Positions 33,487 through 38,981 of a stretch of 38,981 bases of DNA are shown one piece after another. This DNA comes from Anaerolineales bacterium (GTDB lineage Bacteria > Chloroflexota > Anaerolineae > Anaerolineales > UBA4823). The translations under genes and the position numbers were made by a program. The notes under the pieces are model-generated. The model made no database searches and was not told the origin of the DNA. It worked only from the letters and a program-made list of their open reading frames with translations. Within the stretch, counting starts at the first letter, position 1; every line of letters begins with the position of its first letter. The stretch covers positions 1 to 38,981 of the forward strand of contig PQAL01000040.1 in the NCBI GenBank assembly GCA_003105035.1, read 5' to 3'.

Positions 33487-33514
33487 ATACTATTGTGCTC
33501 CCATTATCTGACAA
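33487..33514 (-). promoter_or_regulatory. Candidate sigma70-type promoter of the exopolysaccharide operon
   Basis: On the minus strand TTGTCA (5 of 6 to consensus) and TAGTAT (4 of 6) are separated by 16 bp. They lie about 45 bp upstream of the GTG start at 33442. The -35 element overlaps one of the three GTCAGA hexamers, which would suit regulation. This is motif matching only. Confidence 0.35.
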
Positions 33515-33556
33515 AACTCATGCTCCGCCCTTCTGACATTATCCTCTTCGTCTGAC
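33507..33556. promoter_or_regulatory. Three direct TCTGAC hexamers (possible operator)
   Basis: TCTGAC occurs at 33507-33512, 33532-33537 and 33551-33556. The last two extend to TCTGACATWA. Spacings are 25 and 19 bp, close to two helical turns. They surround the candidate -35 element of the wbpB-like gene. The binding protein is unknown. Confidence 0.3.
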
Positions 33557-33880
33557 ATAATTGCCGAATATATTTATAAGCTTGATAAAACACAATAACA
33601 ACAAACTGTCCGAATTTATAAATCAACAAATTCTATTGGTCAGTGTTGTCTTCCAGCTTGATATAATAATAACGATTCCGATTTACTTCGACGCTGGGGT
33701 CCCATCGAGCCAAATATTTCTATCAAAGTCAATGAACAATTCGATTTCATGACAGGCTAAAAGAGCATCTACACATAACATTCATCTGCACTTCCCCTGG
33801 CATCAGAGTGAAAAAAACCATTCATCCGCTAAATACTTACCATCGCTACATAAACCAAAATATATAAAAATTCGGAATAT

Positions 33881-34222
33881 TTACAGGAAGCGATGATAAG
33901 TGAACATAACAGCAATGCCATATTTACCTTCGGTTAATTGTTCTTTCCTTATCACGACTCCTTTTGTTACTAGTTTACGTGTCTTCAAATCAATATTTTT
34001 ATTTCTCAAGAGTATGACGACAGACAATAATGATCCAGCTTTGATATCTTTGGTTACCCACATAAAAAGCCCACTTGCACTAAGATTAGCGAGAGTGGCA
34101 CTATCCTCGTACATATTCCCATCCAAATCAACCCCTTGAACAATAGCCTGGTATTCACAAGCTACTCTAGGTTTAATCCGCCTTTCCGCAATATTTATCA
34201 AAATCGTTTGGGACTCAGTCAA
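33881..34222 (-). CDS. PilZ-domain protein (c-di-GMP receptor)
   Basis: This 113-residue protein consists of a single PilZ domain. It has the RxxxR motif (R15-I-K-P-R19) and the distal N-x-S-x-x-G motif (N46-L-S-A-S-G51), separated by the usual beta strand. Both c-di-GMP contact motifs are intact. Single-domain PilZ proteins typically relay c-di-GMP levels to motility, adhesion or polysaccharide machinery. The only available start is a TTG at 34222, with GGGCGAG about 10 nt upstream. It lies directly upstream of the exopolysaccharide operon, suggesting post-translational control of that pathway. Confidence 0.85.
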   Translation of the reverse strand: MTESQTILINIAERRIKPRVACEYQAIVQGVDLDGNMYEDSATLANLSASGLFMWVTKDIKAGSLLSVVILLRNKNIDLKTRKLVTKGVVIRKEQLTEGKYGIAVMFTYHRFL

Positions 34223-34318
34223 TTTTGTAAACTCGCCCTTTGCCTATTACGCTTATCCTGTCTGTATCAATGCATATACTTACGGTTGATTATTTCGGTA
34301 TTATCCGTACTGAGAATA

Positions 34319-34337
34319 TATAAGTAAATTACTTATA
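34319..34337. promoter_or_regulatory. 19-bp palindrome upstream of the PilZ gene
   Basis: TATAAGTAAATTACTTATA has perfect 9-bp arms around a single central base. It lies about 100 bp upstream of the PilZ start, a suitable position for an operator or an overlap with promoter elements. There is no adjoining T-run that would make it a terminator. Confidence 0.4.
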
Positions 34338-34347
34338 ATGCATCGAA

Positions 34348-34384
34348 GAATACGCCTATTTAGTAGACGGAATAGCGCCTATTT
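34348..34384. repeat. Direct repeat with 22-bp spacing
   Basis: GAATACGCCTATT at 34348-34360 and GAATAGCGCCTATT at 34370-34383 are nearly identical, differing by one inserted base. Their starts are 22 bp apart, two turns of DNA. This arrangement suits two dimers of one regulator on the same face upstream of the PilZ gene. Confidence 0.4.
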
Positions 34385-34414
34385 TTAACTGATTATTGTT
34401 GGCACATTCCTATA

Positions 34415-34444
34415 TAATTAATGGCACATAAGTGCCATTAATTA
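34415..34444. promoter_or_regulatory. 30-bp perfect palindrome (operator or hairpin)
   Basis: TAATTAATGGCAC and GTGCCATTAATTA are perfect 13-bp inverted arms around the tetranucleotide ATAA. The element lies about 90 bp past the stop of the LuxR-family gene and about 190 bp before PilZ. On the minus strand, the direction of both genes, no T-run follows, so an operator fits better than a rho-independent terminator. A further TGGCACA half-site occurs at 34400-34406. Confidence 0.45.
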
Positions 34445-34535
34445 TCTTTTTAAATTTAATAATATCCTCGCCAAACATAGGAGAAATCATATTTTTTACT
34501 TCTGATTTTATTAATAGGAGGAGAAACACGCAGAT

Positions 34536-35222
34536 TTATTGGTGAGGATTTTCGAGAAATCCAAAGCGGTATGCATAAACAAGTAATTCCAACCTATCTG
34601 AAACCTGCACTTTGTTATAAATTGAAGTTAAATGATGTCTTACTGTAGCTTCACTAATATTTAATTGTGCTGCTATTTCTTTATTCTTAAATCCCTCCGC
34701 AATTAATACGATAACTTCTTTTTCGCGTTTGCTGAGTTGGTTAATTTCTGTCTTTTCTACAGATGTTTTTATCAGCTCTTGATTACTGGATAAACGGGAG
34801 AGTACATGAGCGATCATAGACCTCTCAAGCCAAACTTCACCAGTGCTGACCTTCATGATAGCTTTTATTAAGGTTTCTGGTTTCTGGGTTTTTGAGACTA
34901 ATCCTAAGACTCCATTCTCAACTGCTCGAACGAGGACATGGTAATCTTGATCTTCCGTTAGTAAGATTATGCGAGATAGCTTGTTTGCAGCGGTAATATG
35001 TGGAATATAATCTAAATCTGTCTGTTTAATTGGATTTAATTCAAGCAGGATGATATCTGGTTTTAAGTCCGCTATAATTTCAAGCCCCGCTCTGAAATCA
35101 CTTGTTTCTCCAATCACCTTAATCCCCTGTTGATCCTCTAACAACCTGCGGATACCAGCACTAACTAGAGCATGTTTTGCAAGTATGACTATGTGGATAA
35201 GATCACGATTCATGGAACACAT
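34536..35222 (-). CDS. LuxR/NarL-family response regulator with a non-phosphorylatable receiver
   Basis: This 228-residue protein has an N-terminal receiver-like domain and a C-terminal LuxR helix-turn-helix at about 164-224 (LSKREKEVIVLIAEGFKNKE, then ISEATVRHHLTSIYNKVQ). The receiver keeps the conserved Thr89 (LLTED) and Lys111 (VSK). However, the phospho-acceptor Asp is Glu61 (PDIILLELNP), and the N-terminal acidic pair is Ala15-Lys16 (VILAKHALV). It cannot be phosphorylated normally and may be locked active or controlled by ligand or dimerisation. ATGs at 35222 and 35213 are both possible starts. No histidine kinase is adjacent. It may control the PilZ and exopolysaccharide genes downstream. 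Confidence 0.87.
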   Translation of the reverse strand: MCSMNRDLIHIVILAKHALVSAGIRRLLEDQQGIKVIGETSDFRAGLEIIADLKPDIILLELNPIKQTDLDYIPHITAANKLSRIILLTEDQDYHVLVRAVENGVLGLVSKTQKPETLIKAIMKVSTGEVWLERSMIAHVLSRLSSNQELIKTSVEKTEINQLSKREKEVIVLIAEGFKNKEIAAQLNISEATVRHHLTSIYNKVQVSDRLELLVYAYRFGFLENPHQ

Positions 35223-35380
35223 ATTCTCGGGGCTTTTATATATAATATTCCCGTTTCATGGTTCTTAACAATGAATAATACACACCCTCTCGTATCCTCT
35301 ACTGTTCACCTAAGTTGAAAAAAGGCAGAATAATTGCTAATCGAACTATACTATAGCGCATGATACACCACATGTCAATT

Positions 35381-35404
35381 GTGGAAACCATTGTGGAGAC
35401 CATT
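35381..35404. repeat. 12-bp tandem direct repeat
   Basis: GTGGAAACCATT and GTGGAGACCATT lie head to tail between the LuxR-family gene and the insertion sequence. They are identical except for one base. They may be part of the region upstream of the LuxR-family gene or a scar of insertion events. No function is assigned. Confidence 0.4.
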
Positions 35405-35435
35405 AGGTTACAATCAAGGATTCCCATAGATTTAT

Positions 35436-36917
35436 AAAAGAGGGAGTTCATTTTGGTTGGACAAAGCGATAAAAATCCTTCACCCAGGGTGTATCCTGAT
35501 CTGGCCCAGTAAAAATCGGCATTCTCCCAAATAAGTATTCATCCTTATCCACTATGTTCCCACACCTGCGTTTTGGCTTTTCAGGTGCCTCCAGCGGCAA
35601 GTAATGAAAAGCTTGCTGCTTCAAGGCTTCTCTGTTCTGACATATTGCCAGCATCGCTCTTGCTCCACGCAGTTTCCAACCACAACCACGTCCCTTAATC
35701 CGGTGGACGACCAATCTATCCACATTTCCTTCAATCGCACCCAGGCTGCTCAGTTCAGTTGGGTAACCCCGACATGATAAATCCAGCAATCAGTCTTGTT
35801 AGCCATCAATATACTGAAAGACCAGCTTCAATTTCGTTTTTCTCTTTCCCAGAAGCCTGCTCGATCAGTTGCATCAATTCCTGGTGTACCACAGGAAAGC
35901 CTTGTTGACGTAATTTCTTGACCATCTCATGCGCTCTATGCCTGTTGCCCATGGCTCTCCGAGCTGCCCGGCTCAAGTGAAAGCGATCCAGCACGAACTC
36001 CTGCTGCATCCCAAAGCCTTGGAAAGTATGGCGAACCCACTGGTTACCATCGCCTCCACAGATTAGCAGCCAAGTCTGTTCCAGATCATAGTAACGATGG
36101 GCTGCTTTCAAGACCTGTTCCTGCCATGCACTACCGCTGATCCCCAGGGAAACGAGGCTGCATTTATCCGCCAATCGATAACGGTTCTTCACCAGTGGCC
36201 TTTTTCCACTATACAGGGTGCCAACACGCACTTCCACTGAGCGACGTTTCTCCCTTTGCAGATGCAACCATGCCCCATCACTTTCTCCGAACAATACATC
36301 AGCCTTCACTTTTCCACCTGGGATCGCTTCCCCGGCCTCAAACACGCTTCTGCGCTCCGCTTCTTCCCCATCGGCGATGCGATTCCCTACCTGGCACACC
36401 ATCCTCTGGATACTGCTATGACTGACTTCTCTCTTTAGCAACCAGCTCATTTGGCTTGCTGCTCGCCGGTAGATCCCTTCACAAGCCAGATAGGCTCCCA
36501 TTTCTCATACGCGTTGGCTATCTCTCCCGTAACGCTCCACCTCTAAGAGCTCATTCAATGGTTTCCTCCGTCTGTCTTGTTCGTATAGATAGATGTGCCT
36601 GCGGTAATGGATCCAACCTACACTGCTAAGTATGTTGCGTTCCTCTGTGCCCATGTTCCGCCATCCTGCAGGCACGCATTGTCGAAATTCCTCATCCAAT
36701 CCCTTCAGCCCCGTCATAAGCACTTTATTGCCAAGTTCCTGGACCACTTGACTGATCCCACTTTCAAATTCATACATTTCCATCGTTCTTGAATACTGGA
36801 TGGCTTCAGCATTGATCTTTACAGTTATACCTATCTCGACATGCTTTTCTGTCATCGGAGAGTTCCTTTCTGTGTTGATGTTTGCCAACAACAATATTGA
36901 TCGGAACTCTCTCTTTT
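35436..36917 (-). mobile_element. Degenerate ISLre2-family insertion sequence
   Basis: The transposase remnants at 35448-36855 are bounded by imperfect terminal inverted repeats: AAAAGAGGGAGTTC at 35436-35449 and the complement of AAAAGAGAGAGTTC at 36904-36917 (13 of 14 match). Just outside the left end is ATAGATTTAT (35426-35435), and ATGGATTTAT occurs at 36930-36939. This could be a worn target duplication if the right end lies about 12 bp further out than the matched repeat. Confidence 0.75.
35448..36855 (-). pseudogene. ISLre2-family (UPF0236) transposase, interrupted
   Basis: Three consecutive minus-strand pieces together give a roughly full-length transposase. Piece 1 (ATG 36855, AAGGA upstream) ends at an in-frame TGA at 36505-36507. 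Piece 2 resumes in the same frame at 36501 and includes VKADVLFGESDGAWLHLQRE, the catalytic-core signature of the family, and ICGGDGNQWVRHTF. It stops at 35806. Piece 3 continues in another frame from about 35789 with LGAIEGNVDRLVVHRIKGRG, the conserved C-terminal block. One nonsense codon and at least one frameshift, probably two small indels near 35790-35808, make it inactive unless recoded. Confidence 0.85.
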
Positions 36918-37055
36918 GGCAAGTATTTTATGGATTTATGATACAGTAACATTTTCCCCTACTCGTTTGAAAGCTGGTTATTGAGAGGGGGCAAGCAAGC
37001 TAAAAGTGAGCATGGGGGTATCAACAATTGATTATCTTCCCTCGGTGTCGGTGAC

Positions 37056-37102
37056 CCCATAGGGCACCACCCGGGCACCCGGTGAGTGCGGCGACCTATG
37101 GG
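37056..37102. other. GC-rich hairpin upstream of the LRR gene
   Basis: CCCATAGG (37056-37063) pairs perfectly with CCTATGGG (37095-37102). Inside the loop, CACC (37065-37068) can pair with GGTG (37081-37084) around a CCCGGG palindrome. The element is much more GC-rich than its surroundings and ends just before a promoter. No T-run follows, so it is not a standard terminator. It may be an operator, a cruciform or a repeat-element remnant. Confidence 0.45.
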
Positions 37103-37107
37103 CGCGC

Positions 37108-37135
37108 TTGACAGTCACTCGAATTGATGTATAGT
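37108..37135 (+). promoter_or_regulatory. Sigma70-type promoter of the LRR gene
   Basis: A perfect TTGACA (37108-37113) and TATAGT (37130-37135, 5 of 6) are separated by 16 bp, about 55 bp upstream of the ATG at 37191. A GGAG ribosome-binding site precedes that ATG by 6 nt. This is the clearest promoter in the window. Confidence 0.65.
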
Positions 37136-37190
37136 TTAGTTTGTTAGAAGTATTCACCAGGTAATTACCTACAAATTGCTGGAGTGACCT

Positions 37191-38603
37191 ATGCGAAAAT
37201 TGGTCTTTCTAGAGATGGCGTTGCTGATCATTGCAACCGGTATTGTACCGGTAGGTGCCGCTCCAGGATTTTCCTGCGCGGCTGTTACCGAGATACCCCA
37301 GATTGAGTGTGAAGCATTGGTTGCCATCTTCAATAGCACGAATGGACCTGGATGGGTGACTTCGAGTGGATGGTTGGAATCGAATACTCCCAGCAGTTGG
37401 TATGGGGTGAATGTGTGGTCAGGTCACGTACATGGTCTAGTTTTAGACGCTCATGGTTTAAGAGGAAGCATACCCCCAGAAATTGGACACCTTTCTTACC
37501 TGGCTTATATGAATCTTGGGTTCAACGATCTGGGCGGTAGCATCCCACCGGAGATTGGTAATCTTACCCTGTTACATGACCTGATGCTATATGGCGACCA
37601 CCTTACCGGCAGTATTCCGCCAGAAATGGGTAATCTTTCTAGTATGAAATTGTTGTTCCTTAGTGATAATCAATTGAGTGGCACCATCCCGATTCAGCTA
37701 GCCAACCTTACCCAGCTGACGGCTTTGGGTCTCTCTGGCAACCAATTGAGCGGGGGCATACCGGCTGAGCTAGGTAATCTACCTTATCTAAATTACCTAT
37801 ATTTTTACAACAATAAATTATCCGGTAGCTTACCTGAAGAGCTGAGCAACCTTATCAATCTGATAGAGCTAGATCTTGGCTCCAACCAATTAAACGGGAG
37901 TATTCCACCTGAGTATGGCAATCTGACTAATCTTCAAATGCTCGCGTTGCGAGACAATCATCTTTCTGGCGATATCCCGTCCACATTTATCAATCTTGTC
38001 AACCTGGCGAATGCCGGCCAAGGCTATAATGGTGCTGATGGACTAAATCTAGATTATAACTTGCTCAATGTCCCTCCTGGTTACCCCGAGCCGGCCGATC
38101 CTCTGCAGGTCTTCCTGCACCAGAAAGATCCCGATTGGCAGCTATATCAACCCTTCCAACAGGTGATCGGTACGGGGGGTGGAGAAATTACCTCGGGGGA
38201 TGGAACGACAGATATTCACATTCCAGCCGGTGCATTGGATAGTAACACCACCTTCACCTTCATACCTCAGGGAACGCCTAACCACTTCTCAGGTATATTG
38301 CCTTATGCATATAATAGCTTCCAATTGACTGGGCTAGATTCTGGGGGTAATCCAGTTGCAGCATTTAACCTTCCTGTAATAGTGACAGTCACCTATCCCT
38401 GGTGGATACCTGAAAACAGGCTCGCGCTCTACTATTGGGACGAATCTGCCGCGGCCTGGGCGGATGCAGTTACAACCTGCCCTGGTGGTGAGTACACCCG
38501 TGACCTGGATGCAAATATCCTAACCCTTCCACTGTGTCACCTGACGGAGTTTGCGCTATTCAGCACACCGCTACCCACCTTTATACCGATCATCAGCCAT
38601 TAA
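37191..38603 (+). CDS. Secreted leucine-rich-repeat protein with C-terminal ZU5-like domain
   Basis: This 470-residue protein has a signal peptide of about 23 residues (cleavage near PVGA). An N-terminal LRR cap resembles the plant LRRNT (CEALVAIFNSTNGPGWVTSS then SSWYGVNVWSGHV). About eight plant-type repeats of 24 residues follow, with the pattern LxxLxLxxNxLxGSIPPExGNL, from roughly 78 to 270. After a linker comes a ZU5-like segment (GGEITSGDGTTDIHIPAGAL), then a beta-rich region. The protein ends LPTFIPIISH. Such proteins are extracellular and presumably bind proteins or glycans; no catalytic motif is seen. It is the only clear plus-strand gene, with its own promoter. Confidence 0.88.
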   Translation: MRKLVFLEMALLIIATGIVPVGAAPGFSCAAVTEIPQIECEALVAIFNSTNGPGWVTSSGWLESNTPSSWYGVNVWSGHVHGLVLDAHGLRGSIPPEIGHLSYLAYMNLGFNDLGGSIPPEIGNLTLLHDLMLYGDHLTGSIPPEMGNLSSMKLLFLSDNQLSGTIPIQLANLTQLTALGLSGNQLSGGIPAELGNLPYLNYLYFYNNKLSGSLPEELSNLINLIELDLGSNQLNGSIPPEYGNLTNLQMLALRDNHLSGDIPSTFINLVNLANAGQGYNGADGLNLDYNLLNVPPGYPEPADPLQVFLHQKDPDWQLYQPFQQVIGTGGGEITSGDGTTDIHIPAGALDSNTTFTFIPQGTPNHFSGILPYAYNSFQLTGLDSGGNPVAAFNLPVIVTVTYPWWIPENRLALYYWDESAAAWADAVTTCPGGEYTRDLDANILTLPLCHLTEFALFSTPLPTFIPIISH

Positions 38604-38958
38604 CCTCAATACGTCAACCGGGCTGACTTGGAGAACAAACCATGCATATCCCGATGATTGACTGAGGTAAGCCATAACACCGCTTGCGGTTGTCTCTAAT
38701 CACCTGGACACCTGCCCATCTTTGGCGGCAAGAGTAGTTTGCGGTTCATCAATGGATATCAATCTAATCATCTGCGATAACCTGCACGATTTTTGTGTGG
38801 TCCATCTGCGTTCATCTGCGGTTCCTTTTGTTTAGTGAATTTTCTGTGTTTATCTGTAATTATCTGTGGTTCTGATTTCTCTCTTATTATCTGCGTCCAT
38901 CTGTGCTTAAAAAGTTTTCCCCTCTCCAAATTCATGAGAGGGGTAACGGTGGATTTCA
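38604..38958. other. Intergenic region between the LRR gene and a tRNA
   Basis: These 355 bases hold no gene. A short ACCGC-TT-GCGGT hairpin lies near 38681-38692 without a strong T-run, so no terminator is claimed. The second half is the degenerate ATCTGYG repeat cluster described separately. A 63-codon minus-strand frame there is a by-product of the repeat. Confidence 0.6.
38768..38907. repeat. Degenerate ATCTGYG repeat cluster
   Basis: On the plus strand ATCTGCG or ATCTGTG occurs again and again. Examples are CATCTGCGTTCATCTGCGG (38804-38822), TTATCTGTAATTATCTGTGG (38850-38869) and TTATCTGCGTCCATCTGTGC (38888-38907). The paired pattern ATCTGYG-N3-ATCTGYGG is repeated about three times with variable spacers. 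From memory, similar arrays occur scattered in intergenic DNA of many environmental bacteria and often give spurious protein predictions. Their role is not known to me. Confidence 0.6.
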
Positions 38959-38981
38959 TGGGCGGAATAGGACTCGAACCT
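38959..38981 (-). tRNA. 3' end of a tRNA (truncated by window edge)
   Basis: On the minus strand the sequence reads AGG-TTCGAGT-CCTAT-TCCGCCC-A. This gives a T-loop TTCGAGT, the 3' side of a T-stem that pairs with the visible AGG, a 7-base acceptor strand TCCGCCC and discriminator A. No CCA is encoded. The anticodon lies outside the window, so the amino acid cannot be named. The 5' acceptor strand should be GGGCGGA. Confidence 0.75.

Larger units (their letters stand above)
33443..33880. other. AT-rich intergenic region upstream of the polysaccharide cluster
   Basis: These 438 bases lie between the PilZ gene and the wbpB-like gene. No credible coding frame is present. The part nearest wbpB holds three TCTGAC hexamers and a promoter-like pair, listed separately. 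The part nearest PilZ is A/T-rich without clear dyads. It is probably the main promoter region of the exopolysaccharide operon. Confidence 0.6.
34223..34535. other. Intergenic regulatory region between LuxR-family and PilZ genes
   Basis: These 313 AT-rich bases contain no gene. They hold an unusual density of symmetric elements: a 19-bp palindrome (34319-34337), a 13-base direct repeat with 22-bp spacing (34348 and 34370), and a 30-bp palindrome (34415-34444). An AGGAGGAG on the plus strand near 34517 is not followed by an open frame. Confidence 0.6.

Noticed and set aside
34415-34450. Rho-independent terminator
   Set aside because: The T-rich stretch follows on the plus strand only, where no gene reads into it. 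In the direction of the flanking genes no T-run follows the hairpin.
36499-36510. Programmed TGA readthrough or selenocysteine in the transposase
   Set aside because: A second break (frameshift near 35800) shows the gene is decaying, and no recoding structure was recognised. A nonsense mutation is simpler.
38768-38959. 63-codon minus-strand frame at the right end
   Set aside because: Its residues simply translate the ATCTGYG repeat; such predictions are a known artefact of this kind of repeat.

Overview
The window looks like a chromosomal segment of an uncultured, mid-GC bacterium, most plausibly a Chloroflexota (Anaerolineae-like) lineage. That assignment is inference. It rests on a giant secreted protein built from InlB-type repeats, a plant-type leucine-rich-repeat exoprotein, a C-terminal (Y/F)(L/I)Px(I/L) tail on two exported proteins, and a Wzx/Wzy polysaccharide pathway with no outer-membrane export gene in view. 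No rRNA or housekeeping marker is present to confirm it. Nearly everything is on the minus strand.

Region 1 (1-10280, minus) is one uninterrupted reading frame that starts at 10280 and runs off the left edge, so at least 3426 codons are present. It encodes a signal peptide, Ca-binding DxDxDG repeats, a transglutaminase-like domain, beta-sandwich domains, four near-identical 88-residue repeats, a jelly-roll and a PKD domain. These are followed by 11 InlB-type repeats, a second jelly-roll, a NodB polysaccharide deacetylase domain and 9 more InlB-type repeats. A CRP-like operator lies upstream of it.

Region 2 (10663-33442, minus) is a large exopolysaccharide cluster. The first genes transcribed are a Gfo/Idh/MocA dehydrogenase, a hexapeptide N-acetyltransferase and a PLP aminotransferase (WbpB/WbpD/WbpE-like), which would make a diacetamido-uronic acid donor. 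Next come a membrane protein with a degenerate GGDEF domain, the initiating undecaprenyl-phosphate sugar transferase, a Wzz/BY-kinase, a Wzx flippase and a Wzy/ligase-type polymerase. After these lie a methyltransferase, four GT4-like glycosyltransferases, a polysaccharide deacetylase overlapping a secreted parallel beta-helix protein, an acyltransferase, a FemAB-like protein, a GNAT acetyltransferase and a CapK/PaaK-like adenylate-forming enzyme. Together they could build, flip, polymerise, trim and decorate one surface polymer. The giant protein downstream, which carries its own deacetylase domain, could bind or modify that polymer.

Region 3 (33443-35222, minus) is a small signalling module: a PilZ (c-di-GMP-binding) protein and a LuxR-family regulator whose receiver domain has lost its phospho-acceptor aspartate. 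The gap between them holds two palindromes and a direct repeat.

Region 4 (35436-36917) is a decayed ISLre2-family insertion sequence. Region 5 (37056-38603, plus) is a hairpin, a good sigma70-type promoter and a secreted LRR protein. Region 6 (38604-38981) carries a degenerate ATCTGYG repeat cluster and, at the edge, the 3' end of a tRNA on the minus strand.
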